64,000 nt of DNA, from positions 6,233,024 to 6,297,023 of the forward strand of contig NC_044576.1 of NCBI RefSeq assembly GCF_901933205.1. The letters run 5' to 3'. Made by a program: the position numbers and the translations under genes. Origin of the DNA: Camarhynchus parvulus (taxonomy: Eukaryota; Chordata; Aves; Passeriformes; Thraupidae). The stretch's first letter is position 1; every line of letters starts with the position of its first letter. The notes beneath the pieces are model-generated. The model searched no databases, was not told the origin of the DNA, and was given only the letters and a program-made list of their open reading frames with translations. Shown one piece after another: positions 12,832 through 24,893 of the stretch.

Positions 12832-12916
12832 AAAGAGAAAAGAAAGAAGAAAAAAAAAAAGAGAAAAGAGGGGAAAGAGAACAAAAGAGAGAAAAGAGAG
12901 AACAAAAAAAGGGAGA
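12832..12916. repeat. 85-bp polypurine/polypyrimidine tract
   Basis: The plus strand is 83 of 85 purines, interrupted only by C at 12882 and 12903. The sense strand of ARID5B is therefore CU-rich, a typical PTB-binding or polypyrimidine-tract sequence, directly upstream of the acceptor at 12815. Such tracts can also form triplex DNA. Confidence 0.9.
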
Positions 12917-15802
12917 CAGAATGACCTTGTTTGAATTAGGGTCGACTTTCAGTTTCAGAACCATAGGTTCATGGTTTCTACAGGTTGTGGATTAACCAGG
13001 TGTTGCCTTAGTTTTGGCTAAGCAAGTGCCACTGAACACATGGCACAGGGTGTACACTGCTCACACGAGGCCTCACTTTGCTTGGTTGTTGTCTGAAGCT
13101 GCCCTCCTCCCAGCAGCAATGTGTTTAATTAAGTATGTTTGCACAGTGACACTTCTCTGGTTCTGTATCAGCCATGTTTTCATTTCATCCAGGTTATTTC
13201 ACTTCTCACCACTCCTGGATAATGTGTGAAAACTGATTTTGTTTCTTCTGTAAAGCTTTTTTGAGCTCTTTGCTAGGGATATAATTTCCTATTACCTTCT
13301 AGAGCTTGACTCAAAAACATCTAGTAGGAAAAGCTACAGAATCTACTCACTTTTATGGAATTTTTCTGTAATGGAAACATTACAGAACATTCCATTTAAT
13401 AGGGAAAAAAGGGGTCCAGGAGATCATGTTGTTTATTTAGGCCTTTCAACACCTGGTTCAGCAACTTCCTCACCTACAGCCAGGGTTAAACACCAGCATC
13501 AAGTGAGGGACCTCTGTGTGACAGTGCACTGTGCTCCTTTTACAGCTCTATTTTAAGAGGAAAGACTACCCCACCCCATTGTGCTGGGGACCTGCTGCAG
13601 AAGCGATTGCTAATAAATCTTTTGATCACTGCAGCTGAGCACTGCTCTGTTGGCAAGACACCGAGGATTGGAAAAGGTCTGTGGGCACACGTCCTAACAG
13701 GCAGTAAAGCTGCCCTTTGACAGCAGAGAAGAGACAACACCAGCAGCTCAAACACCTCAGACACCCCACATCATGCCCCTGCCTCCAGCTGGGGACATGA
13801 CAGAACGAGAGAGTAAATCCTCTTTGTCTCACCATAGATGAGACAAACACCTGAGCTCATGGATTGCCTACAGGACAACAACTAGGGCTGCTCCATCAGC
13901 TTCAAACATCACCACTCTTCTGCGTTTTTGTGTCAGATCCAAGAAGCAAAATAGGATTAAATTCTTGGCTCTTTCAACTGGTAAAAAAGTAATCTCAATA
14001 CTAGATTTAGGAAATTTCTTTGATTCCCTTAACGGGCTGGATCAATTGTCTATATCAATATATCTTGTCAGCTACAGGTCTTTGTGAAACTTTGGTTTCA
14101 CTCCTGTCAACCAGTCATTATGAAGATAAATGCAGTCATAACCAAACATTAGCCAAAAGTCCCTTTTCTACTGGGAAAAAAAAAAACACAAACCCAAGGC
14201 AACAATAAAGCCAGAGCCACCAACTGAAAATGAGCAACATCAGAATGTAGGGTTATCAAAATTATACCATATAGTTTGCATTCCATGAGCGTTTTCAGTA
14301 TAACCCCTACTTTGAAAGGCTTAACATGCAACTATAAGCCTTGGGCTTAAAGATAATTTTCTCTGGCTCCTAGGGTAGATAATAGCAATTTCATAACTTA
14401 CCACAAGGAGTTTTTTGTTTGTTGAAAACAAAAACAAGAAAACATTAGCACACAAAAGTTCTGTCTGAAAAACATTAAGATTCTTCTGACACAACAAACA
14501 AATGCAAATAAATGTACTGCGTAAAGATACCAGGGCAATAGCAGAGAAAATTACTGCATGTAATTATGAACTAGAAGAAACCACAGAGAAAAGCAAAGAG
14601 AGAAAGAATTGCATGGCTTATTTTTTCCCTGGACATGCAATGAAAAACAAGATCAACTTCCAATTTTACTTTAATCTTCCATCCTACATTGCTAATGGTA
14701 ACATGTGAAATTGACAAAATCATTTCACCATTTGATAAGATCAGAAAAATGAGATGCAGAAGATAAATCTTCCAAGACAGATCTTCAGCTGCATGTAACT
14801 TGGCTTCCATGCCAACCTAGTCATGACACTATAAAACAGAACTTGTCCCTGCACTCCTGTTCACGTAGATACAAAAGCATGTCCTCAAATGCATCACGCT
14901 TAGCTCTTGCTTTCTTACCTTTTCACACATTATGGCCTAAACTTGATGCTTTTCCAACATGGAACATTTATTAAAAACTTGGCAGAAGAGAGAAATGTCC
15001 CTGGTATGCATCTCAAAGTGCCATCTCTGACAGCTGTTACACATCCGAGGTCCTAAGACCACAAACAGGCACGTCGACCAAGAGGAGACTGATCTCCCTT
15101 GGACCTGGGAACCCACCACAGGTATTATAGGTGTGAGTGCCTGTGCAACAAGGCAGTCCCACAGCTGCAAGTCTGTCTGCAACCACCCACAGCAGCAGAG
15201 CTACCAACTCCCTTTCTGAAAACAGACAGGGGAAGAAAGCACAGGTCTGTGTGTGGAGACAACAGTGGGGTGCTCACAGAGCCCTGCAGCAACATAAAGC
15301 TGAGAAGGAAACACCACGGAAGGGACACATTCCTACTGAATGTGACACAGAGCCAACCATACAGAGTCAGGGCAAGCACCAGGAGCACCTATGAGCTCCT
15401 GGAAGATGGGACATGAGAAGTGAAAGGCCTTTGCTCATCCCTGCCTATCACAGGAAGCCCCAGGAAGACATGTCAGCCTTCACTCCCCACAGTGTACAGC
15501 TCTGACCTGATCCCCCAGCCTGCAGAGCCCCAGGGAGTGCCTGGGACAATTATTTGTATGCACATCTGCAGGGTTTGAGCCGCAGTGCTCGGGGCCATAC
15601 AGACAGATATCACAGTGTTATCCCACAGCAGTCTGCAAGGAGCTTGAGATGAGCTCACTACCCCACTCATCCCACACAGGTATCTCATGGCCACACCTCT
15701 GCCCCAGGCTCAGACATACCTTGGGCAGGATCAGGCTCATAAGTTTTCAGAAGACACTCTCCCACAGGCCCCTTCCCACAAGAGAAAGTAAGGGATACTC
15801 AC

Positions 15803-16028
15803 CAAGGTCAGCCTTTTCCTTCAGAATATCTTTGAAGTTCAAGCCACTGTTCAGTGTGGATTGTCTGTATCTTGTCAAGGCCTCTTTCTGCCCATTCTTC
15901 CCTACATCCATGGGCTGGACCGGCTCAGCCCGGAAACCACACTTCCACTTGGAGAAATCGGACTGTGCCCATTTTGCCAAGTCCTCAAGCTTCACAGTAA
16001 CTTTTTCTGAAACAGCAATAACTTCATC
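15803..16028 (-). CDS. ARID5B: ARID5B coding exon 3 (residues 95-169 plus first base of 170)
   Basis: This exon has 226 nt. The acceptor is CTGATCACTTCTTGCAG|GATGAAG, with a branch-point-like CTGAT about 20 nt upstream, and the donor is CTTG|GTGAGTAT. The peptide begins D-E-V-I-A-V-S-E-K-V and includes SDFSKWKCGF, RYRQSTLNSGLNFKD and KEKADL. It matches vertebrate ARID5B exon 3 closely. It ends after the first base of a Gly codon (phase 1), as expected if exon 4 completes the conserved G-E-D-E-E sequence. No exon 4 is visible to the left, so intron 3 continues past the window edge. The QPMD region around residue 135 is the least conserved part, with M-D-V where human has a T-E-A-L-like sequence. 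Confidence 0.95.
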
Positions 16029-17193
16029 CTGCAAGAAGTGATCAGATGAGAATACAACATGTCACTCTGGGCTCCCTGATGACTGAGAAACCAGTAATAT
16101 CATCCTGCACTGACTCCTGCAAAAGCCTGTCTTGCTGCAGGCTGAGTAATTTTTCTGTATCACAGAATAGCTAGTGCTTAATTTATTCCTCTTGCCACCT
16201 AAGTGGAAATATTAGTTGTTTACTTGAAGCAAATATACACCATCTAAAGACAATTTCTAGAACCAGGGCAATGATCCTAAAAGGCATTTGAAATGCAGGT
16301 TGCCAAATCACATTCTGTATAACCCAAAGCCTTGAGGGAAAGTTTGCTTTTTAGGTGCAATTAGCTGCAAATGTAAAAATTCATGGCTGGATGACTAATG
16401 GTTATAGTTAGTCCTGAAATAAATGGGCTAAGTAAATCTCAGATTCTTGGAACTCTGACTCACCAGAAAATTCCTATGTTTATGGTACATTTTCCCTTGG
16501 CTTATACACAAATATTGAATTTAACTTTTGTCCTTAAAATTAAATAAAACTGTGATGTAATCCCAAAAGAAATACTACATAAACGTGCTTCCCACCAAAA
16601 GAAACTTGCACATTCTCATGTTTCTTAAAACCTTTTTCAAGATCAACTGTAATTCTTTTCCCCCTTCTAAAACATACATTCTAAGAAGAGCACTTAAACT
16701 TAGTTTAGCCTCCAGAACATACACTCAAATTAAACAGTCCTAATTGCTGGATTTTAACCTTCCAGGAAACAATCAACTCCTCTCAGTCATGATGAATAAG
16801 CAGAATATTTTACAGCTGACTCCACTGAGCAAGGGATCAAGAAAGCCTCAAAAAATAAACAAACAAACATACATATCCAGCAAGATACACTCCAGATCTT
16901 TTTGTTAAAACAGCAGAAATAATTTATGTTGTAACAAGAGCTGGCTGTATACTACACATTGCCCACCATACATTTCTAACACTAAATGAGGTTACAGGTT
17001 CTTGAAATAAATAAACCAGAATCCAATTTTTCTCTCAAATAAACATAAGTATTTGCAAAGGGGAGAGAAATTCTTTGAGTTATTAAACAAAGGGAAAGGC
17101 ACGATTGATTCTCTCTGTGTGTTTTTTTTTGTCCACTGAACACATTCCTCAGGAAATAAAATACTGCTCAATGGAAAAAAAAAAGAAAAAAGC

Positions 17194-17199
17194 TTTATT
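17194..17199 (-). terminator. Polyadenylation signal AATAAA in ARID5B intron 2
   Basis: The minus strand reads GTCACAATAAAGC, followed immediately by an almost unbroken T tract (17192 down to 17175), a strong U-rich downstream element. The 400 nt upstream on the minus strand are AT-rich and TGTA/TTTGT-rich, in the style of a 3'UTR. It may be an intronic polyadenylation site or the 3' end of a nested transcript; no coding exon was found for it. Confidence 0.35.
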
Positions 17200-18087
17200 G
17201 TGACAAGTTGCATACAATACAAAACCTGAAGTAATTCTAGTAAAAAACCAGATCTGATATTCCTCTCTTCCTTATATAATACAAAACTGTTTTATAAGCA
17301 GGCACCTTCATTACATTTAGTGCAACAACAAATATTTGGTCAGAAGTGAACAGCATGTTTATATGCTAAGCAAGCTTGTAATAAAATCTTTTCCTTTATC
17401 GCTGCACAGCATAAGAGCCTCCACCAAACAACAAACAATAACAGTGATGCTTTAAATCTCTGTTTATGACAAACGTCAATACTTTGTAAACAAGCACTGG
17501 GTACTACAAAGTACAATTTCAATGGATGGTTTCACCCAATTTCATTACACCATCCACTTGAAATAAAAAAGCTGTAGTTGCTATGCATTTTATAGCTATT
17601 ACATGGTGATTATTAAATGTCAGGATGGAAAAAAATAATACATATATATAAATATCAGCCTGCCTGCAGACAGTCTCAGCAATTTCTGGATGAAGTCCTC
17701 TCTTAGGGTGTCAAATACCATCACCAGCTACTACACAATTTCTCATATTCCATACCAGAGAAATCTACTTAGCAGCAGTTAAAAAAAAACCCCAAAAAAC
17801 CAACAAAAACCTGACTTGGAGATCAGACCTGCTTCTGGTTAAAATATTATTTTCCAAATAGCTCTCATGATCAAATGATTATGATTTCAATTACTAGTTT
17901 CTTCATATCCTTTCCAAGAACTGGTATGACTAATTCTGGCTGGCATACAAAGTAAGCCGAGCAGACAATTTATTAACCAAAAGAAAAGTACAATCACTAT
18001 TACATCATCAATGAATAAACTTGTTTTTGAGAATGCAACCTTCGCACACACGCACATGATGTGTACGCAGGAGGAAAAAGAAACAAT

Positions 18088-18131
18088 TAAAAAAACCAAA
18101 ACAAACAACAACAACAACAAAACAAAACAAA
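18088..18131. repeat. A-rich (ACA)n tract
   Basis: An A-rich stretch leads into five clean CAA units and then AAAAC repeats. It marks the left edge of a GC-richer block in intron 2. Confidence 0.85.
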
Positions 18132-18615
18132 TACCACAAAAATCCCCCCAAAAAAGCCCTACTGTACCAAGGGTGAAACGATACTGGTGCACTCTGTCAA
18201 GCTGCCATGGAGGGGGAACTGCAGAGGGAGGAGCAAAGGACCTGTTGGGGAGCTGGGGAAAGCACACCTCAGCCATGAGTTTCCTGTGGCAGCAGCACAT
18301 CCAGGCATGGGAATCTGGGCTGTTCAGCATCCCCACATGGACATGAGGGGCCAGGAAAACAAAGACACAGCAAAAACACCACCAAGCATCCAAATACAGC
18401 CACAGAGTGCAAAGGGGTGCCCAGGATGGCACCAGGGAGCAGCCCAGCACAAATACAAAATACAGAAGGAGTCCACGCTGTCCCTGTGCTGTGACAAGGG
18501 CTCTGGGCTAAACCTCCCTCCACAGCTGCTGGCCTCTTGTCAGGGCCACCCGGCCACCTCCATGCCAGCCTTGTCCCCAAGGACAGCTGGTCACCCCTGC
18601 AGCAGCTACATCTCT

Positions 18616-18718
18616 AAGGGTGCCAGGCTGGCCCCCAAATCCCTGTCCCCAAGGGCACCAGGCTGACCCCAAATCCCTGTCCCTAAGGCACCAGGCTGGC
18701 CCCCAAATCCCTGTCCTC
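18616..18718. repeat. Three-copy minisatellite, unit about 34-35 bp
   Basis: Three head-to-tail copies (18616-18650, 18651-18684, 18685-18718) share the core CCAGGCTGGCCCCCAAATCC with few differences. It lies in ARID5B intron 2 and is likely length-variable between individuals. Confidence 0.85.
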
Positions 18719-19838
18719 CCTGGGTACTGCTAGTGATCCCCACAGCGGCACCAGGGAAACGCGGCCTAGCTCACTTTTAGGCGGGAAATGGAAAAATGAC
18801 CTGAACCGCCTCAGAGCCTGCCTTGGGCCGCCCTGCCCGTCACACAGCAGGACTGGACAGACCTGCTCCCTTCCCTCAGCACTCACTTGTGACCCAGTTC
18901 ACACAGAATTGTCCACATTCTTCCCAACTCTTCAAGTACTCCTCAAACACTGCAGATCAGCCTGCAGGCCTCCTCTGCCAATGCGGATCTCACCAGTGTG
19001 GGACTGCATCTCCAGGGGCACTCCTACCCCGCTGCCTCATCATGCAGACACTGAGCCAGGCACGGCAGGCGACTCCAGTCTCTACCTTCGGAGGAGCCCA
19101 AGCCACAGGCAGCTCCATCGGGACTGTCTTGCCCACATTTTGGCACTCTGCTGACACCAGAGGTCATCTGCCCTTGCACCTCAGCACCCAGAGGTCACTC
19201 AAGTACCTCACCAGCTCTGCAATTCCAACGTGCCTTGCCACGCTTTTGCACATTCTTCAGCAACCTTTCCAAGCACTCAGCCCCAAACTGCTGTGGAGTC
19301 TGGGGGGGTTTTTTGGGCAGCAGGTGACAAAGGGGTCCTTCTCCTTTTTGGTTAAGCCCCGTGCCACAACAAAAGTTGCTCTGGGACCTGCAAAGCTCTG
19401 CCAACCACAGGAGGTCCTATACCCCTGTGGAATCAACCACTATTTGCTGCTGCAGCCCTTCTACAGAAAGCCCTTCAACAAGATGACAAAGGAATACAGA
19501 TGTTGAAAAAATAAAAACCAGGTACACAGTGACACATGACTAACAAACCTTTAGAAGATTAAAGAAATCTGCTGTATAACCTCCATGTCATTCATAATTA
19601 TACCTCTGTGTAAACATGAAAAACCACCCACGTAGCAAACAGTGCATACATATCTCTATCTACACAAAATCAACTCATCATGTATTAGCTATGCTCTGAA
19701 GTGATATGTTTATGAGGTCTCCATTGCACAGTTAAGTCTTTAATTACCATTTTTTCCTGCTACAGCAAGAAGAGAAAACAACCAGCAGAGATTTCAACTC
19801 TGCTCAGGAATGAGATTTATCCCGATTTATCAGTGAAC

Positions 19839-19854
19839 CTGACCAATTGGTCAG
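19839..19854. promoter_or_regulatory. 16-bp perfect palindrome with CCAAT on both strands
   Basis: CTGACCAATTGGTCAG is fully self-complementary. It is followed within 20 bp by CCCAATGG and ACCAATGG, making a cluster of CCAAT (NF-Y-type) words in intron 2. Confidence 0.5.
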
Positions 19855-22539
19855 TGGCCCAATGGACCAATGGTCTCAGCCACAATGTTGTCTAAATCTC
19901 TAAATAAGCACTGACTATAGAAAGAGGCACTTTTTTAGCTGCTTCTATAAAAATGGTTATTGAGTCAGCCTGTAATTTTAGCATGTCTTATAAGACTTCT
20001 GAGCACAGTACAATTCTTTCACCAATCAAATAGAAAATGGGGAGATGGTTAAGAAAGATGGTGACACAAACTCTTCTTATCCATCTCGTTTTTCTAAGAG
20101 CATACTGGATTTGCATTTCCAGAGAAGTCATCCAGGGAGAAGAGGACAGCATCTTCTCGAGAGCCATTATGCTTAAATATTATGTCACTGTTGTCTAAGC
20201 AACCATCACAGCCTCGTGAAAGCACAGAATGCTATATTGCCTGACTCAGCAGATGGCTGAAATGCTTATATTCAGGGAAACAGGTCAGGTAGTTATAATA
20301 GCTTAAAGCAGATAATTATTTTTTAGAAGAAATATTAACTCTTACAAGGCAGGGAGTCACAGGGCAGCACAGGGAGGTCATACATCTTGATTGCGCACCC
20401 ACATACGGTACATCACAACTCCTTACTCACTGCCAGTAACTAGGAAAGATTTATATTTTAGAGACATTGAGGCAGCCTTAAAAGAATTACAGCAACTGAG
20501 ATATCTCAAAATTTTGACATACTGAGACTGTTTTCACTCCAGTACTTCCAGAGGTCATTTAAGGAATTCTGGAGGGCATGAGCGAGTCAAACACCTGCTT
20601 GGCTGTCTCCTAACATCAAATATGAGGCCTGGAGAGAAACAGGAGATGTACTGTAAAAACTCTTGCTGATAATTACAGGAGACACTGTATGTCATTTATC
20701 TGATCAGTATGATTTGCATTAGAAAACATCTTCAAGCCTTTTCTGTGGAAACTTTAGCACAGTAGATAGCTGGGGATGCGTATTTTATAACCCAGTACAT
20801 TGCTGATGAAAACACATTCATCCACAGGAGCAAAAAATACAGTGTGACTCTTACAGACTGCATTCACCAGGGATAACAGAACTGTTATTTCATTTGGCCA
20901 TAAAGGCCTCCCTTATCCTGGGCTGGTTTTACACCCCATGTATATTTTAAGGTTTTTGCCATTTAAGTGGAAATGACCTTCCCGTACCATGTGTATGTAA
21001 CACAGCAGTTCTTGACTCAGGAATCCCGTTCCTGGCTCTAGACCCCTTTGAGGAGCAGGAGGTCATGCTGCAGACATGCAGAAGGGCAGGAGGGAGCTCC
21101 TTGTCAATAAGCACCTCTCCCATAGGAAGGCTTTTACCTGGATATTTGAGGGAAGTACCATCAGCTTTGTTTGACAACACAGTCAAAACAAAAGGTCCTG
21201 ATCACAGTCTTTAGTCCGGAGCTCTTCTCTGCCATCCAGATACTATCAGGGCACTGGGACAGCAGAAGAAACCAGGTCATCTCAATTCAGCCCTAACCCA
21301 CCTACCCAAAGTCACTCAGGAACCTGAATCCAGGTCTCCAGAAGCATCTCCTAAAAGCAGCACTTCTTTCAGGGACCGTATCCAGCTCTAAAGAGGGAGA
21401 GAGCATTTGTATAGGGCTGATTTGCTCTCAGAAACTTTCTCTAGAGTAAGAAGGTCCTGCCTCCTTACTGCCAATGGTGGGCTTGGAATATACACAAAAG
21501 TTTTTAAGACTGCAGGACTACAAACTAGCTAAAAAACTGGGTGTGTGGTGGAAAAGGCCTGGCTCTGGGATGTGCCCTGTTAAGCCTCCCTTACAGGGCA
21601 CACAAAGGACCTTCCTGCCATACACTCCCGTGTTCATCCTTGTAAGCATGCTGCAGACCTGGGCACAGCTTTGCCAGGTGGGAATTGCTCCTCCTGTTCC
21701 ACACGTGGGATCACTGAATGACAGGGAAGCCTCAAAAGAGGCTGCAGAGCTTGGCACAGGCAGGGGCAGCTTTCTTTCCCCTGAGCCTGCTCAGAGGGCC
21801 TCATTGGTGCCATCTCCTCACGCATCCCCTAGCCCAAGGCAGACAGAGGTGTCCCAAAGGTTTTGTGGAGCACAACTGACTGCTGGGGTCTGGACCTGTT
21901 CCCTGGAGTGCCTACATACAGGGACCTGCAGATACCACTGCTTTCCACCCACGAACCTATGGGGAGAGCCTTGAGAAGGGAAACATGCATTGATCAGGAA
22001 TTTACCTGGCCCACCAGAGAATTTTAAAGAGGCCAAGGCAGAACCTTTCATCTGTTAATCCTTTCCTAATTACTTTAAAGGGCTATAATGATCTTGTTAA
22101 ACTCAGGTGACAGGTATTTCCCCAACCTAAGCACAGCTGCACAGAGCTGTCTGAAACTCACACTGATGCATTCATCCCTTCTTCCAGGGTCCAAAACCAA
22201 GAGAAAAGACCAAATTAAAAGGACATGGCTGAAGCACGTGAAGTCCTATGGTTTTTGCTTTCCCTTGTATTAGCAAGCAGCATTTTCCACATGACTCAGT
22301 AATTCCAAAGCGTGACACGCAAAATGACCTGGGGCAGAACATCACCATGTCTCTGCAGGATGCTTTTTGGGGTCCTGGTACCTCGGGGCCAGAAGTGGGG
22401 TGGAGATGGGGCGCACAGAGGGACGGCTGTGAGCAGTCAGACATGACATTTCTGCTGTGAGCCTCCTCCTTTGTGACTGGGGTGTTTTTTTCTCCCTCCT
22501 CCCACTCCCAGCCAGAGGTTCAAATTGAATTTATATCTG

Positions 22540-22900
22540 TCATTGCAGATAGAAGTTCTGACCAAATAGAAAATAGGCTTCAGTCAAAATGTTTTGCCGT
22601 CAGATAGCTCACAGATCTCAAAGAGCTGTTTTAGTTTAGGCAAGTTGACAAGCAATTCATTCCTAATTTTGCCTACTACAGTTACAGTACGAGAAGCTTT
22701 CCTCATAGATTACATAATTATATTTTTTCTTAACAAGGAGTACATGGCATTAGCAGGTTTAAATTATGCAAGCTTATTCTTTTGTCTTTTGTTATATTGT
22801 GTTCTATTGTGCTGGTAAAACAATATGTGCTTTAATTAGCAAATATCTGTAAATAATTTACTTGCTTTTCATACAGCAGAACAATGGAGTCAATTTTCAC
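22540..22900. promoter_or_regulatory. Possible conserved non-coding block in intron 2
   Basis: This AT-rich segment with TACATAATTATATT and TTTAATTAGC words is free of obvious repeats. It resembles the blocks at 23.1 and 27.0 kb in texture. Confidence is low without alignment. Confidence 0.25.
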
Positions 22901-23099
22901 ATACATCCACTGAGCATGTCTAGGGGGTTTCTTGCCAGAACCTTCCATTGTTCAGTATCTGTATCAATCTGCCCATCATTAGCAGCTAACGTTCAACAAC
23001 CCAGTAAGACATTAAAGTTTTGGCCCCCGGGAGTAGCCCCAAGCCCCCCAAATCCGAGGCTACGCTTTGCAAAGAAAGATTAAAATATCCAGAAAATGA

Positions 23100-24450
23100 A
23101 AACAAACTCTTTTATTATCTATAACCCTGGCACCTTCGCATAGAAACATGGACGCCTGCCAAGCACTAAGGTCACTGGATTAATGCCATAAAATGCCGAT
23201 GTTCATCTGACCTTCTGACTGCATTTTAGCTACAAATAAAAAGCTCAACTTGATACAACACCATGAATCACGCGAGTGTCTAGGCTGTGCAGGGTTAACG
23301 CTGGGTGTGAACCCACACTGCACACGCACAAACACACACACGCACACAAAGAAAAAAAGCTCTTAAATCAAGAGTGGATGACTGTTCAGAGACTTAAGGC
23401 ATTGTTATTTTGAATGCGAATGAAAGGGCCAGAACAAGCATTGCAAGAATATTTCAATTATGTATTTCCCAGAACTACATCTCTGAGCAACTAATGCAAA
23501 TATTGCTCCCATAGCAGTAGAACTTCTTCCCGAATAAAAGCGTATGAGAGCTCGAATCAGAACATACTTTCTATATCATTCGCATATTGTTTGAATATTA
23601 TTAAAAATGCAAAATCTATGTATGCGTTACTCTCCTGAGCAATACAGTAATTATGATTAAGGGACAAGCAGCACAAAAAGAGCCAATTTATCTTACTTGC
23701 GCTTAGGAATACTATTGTGTAACTAAGCAACTAAAGACAAAATATAGTCTAATTAATTCACTCCTATGCTTATTTAAAAGACACAATTAGAACATTTTTA
23801 TTTTCCATCCTGCACAGTATCTCAACATGCTTGAGGGTGTACCATGTGAGGCCTATTATTCTCCAAAGACAAGAGTTTAATGTTTAGTGCCACTGATCAG
23901 ACTGGGAACAGCAACTCTGGAAAGCAGTGGGTGTATTTTACAGTCTGAATGCACAGGGAAGGGGAGGGAAAGAAAAAAGGAAATAAAATAAAAAGTTGGG
24001 TTTGTTGTTTTTTTTTTTAAGGAATCTGCCTGAAATGACTAGATATTCCAGATTGCTGGCTAATGGCTAGCAACATGTGGCTTCTCCGAGTAATATCACT
24101 GCCCTGTCCTTCCTTTGCCAGCATATGCTACTGGTGGCAAGAGAGATAAAAATATACAGAGTGGATATGCAATTACCAAACCCACGATATTTTACGACAA
24201 ATGCCATTTCTCTAACACTGCTATTACAGTGCGCCTGATTTCCAAAGCTGAATTAATTTGAGCAAGTGTACAGTGGAGATTGATGCTATTAGCATGATTT
24301 TTAAAGCACCCTTTAATAATCATAATCTGCATGTTTGAAACGTGTTGCCATTACCAGTGTTGACAGATACGAGCAAGGCACACACCGTGGAGACTAAACC
24401 GAGGCTATTCACATTTCAAATAAGAGCATATAGATTCCTACGTCTGTAAA
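23100..24450. promoter_or_regulatory. Candidate conserved non-coding block in intron 2
   Basis: About 1.3 kb of AT-rich, low-repeat sequence with a perfect octamer ATGCAAAT (23494-23501), a TCTAATTAATTCA homeodomain-type pair near 23750 and many ATTA words. An imperfect (CA)n stretch lies at about 23310-23350 and short A or T runs occur near 24.0 and 24.45 kb. No open frame of note is present. Enhancer function is inferred from composition. Confidence 0.35.
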
Positions 24451-24829
24451 AAAAAAACAAAATCCATTACTGTGAAAAGGGAGTAGCACATTTTTCTAGG
24501 GGGGTGGCAATAAAGCAGCACTGCTACAAGACACTGTGCCTGGGCCAGCCTATGATACCTTTAGGCACTGGGGTAGGACCCCTGCAAGTGTAGAGCCCCT
24601 ACAAAATGAACCAGGCTTTTGAGGGATGCTGTCAGCATCTATCCCAAAATTAAGAGAGAACAAAACCACTGATTCCCTTAACTTTCTGGAAGAATCTCTT
24701 CTGCAATTGTAAATGACACACATTTATGGAGTGACTTCTTTTTTTGCTTTACCCCAATTAGTCTGAAAATGCAAAATACTTCTAGGGAAATAATTACAGG
24801 AAACTAGCTCTCTCCTCTCCTCTCTATGA

Positions 24830-24893
24830 GCAATGCTTACTCATGTAAATTACTTGCATGAGTAAGGATTATTTGCAAGGCGAAAAGCATTGC
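24830..24893. repeat. Nested inverted repeats
   Basis: An outer 9-bp pair (24830-24838 with 24885-24893, GCAATGCTT/AAGCATTGC) overlaps an inner 10-bp pair (24836-24845 with 24857-24866, CTTACTCATG/CATGAGTAAG). Both pairs are perfect. They lie in intron 2 just below the 23.1-24.45 kb block. Confidence 0.6.

Larger units (their letters stand above)
1..15802 (-). other. 5' part of ARID5B intron 3 (continues off the left edge)
   Basis: Starting from the exon 3 donor (GTGAGT at 15802) I found no exon 4 in the remaining 15.8 kb. In humans this intron is about 100 kb, from memory, and carries the variants associated with childhood acute lymphoblastic leukaemia. Contents seen here: a solo LTR (9201-9512), a candidate alternative terminal exon (12706-12814), three perfect inverted repeats (3622-3649, 6152-6184, 8178-8224), an A21 run at 8403, and AT-rich conserved-looking blocks at 6.0-6.28, 6.86-7.03 and 11.87-12.3 kb. 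Stretches 1-3600 and 9.5-11.8 kb show nothing I can name. Confidence 0.85.

Noticed and set aside
1..15802. ARID5B exon 4
   Set aside because: I looked for the next conserved peptide (the DEEET...YPQYCRYRS region) on the minus strand and did not find it; the intron appears to run off the window.
17887..18450. 187-codon minus-strand frame in intron 2
   Set aside because: Its hydrophobic run comes from the A-rich (ACA)n repeat read in reverse, and nothing in the rest is recognisable.
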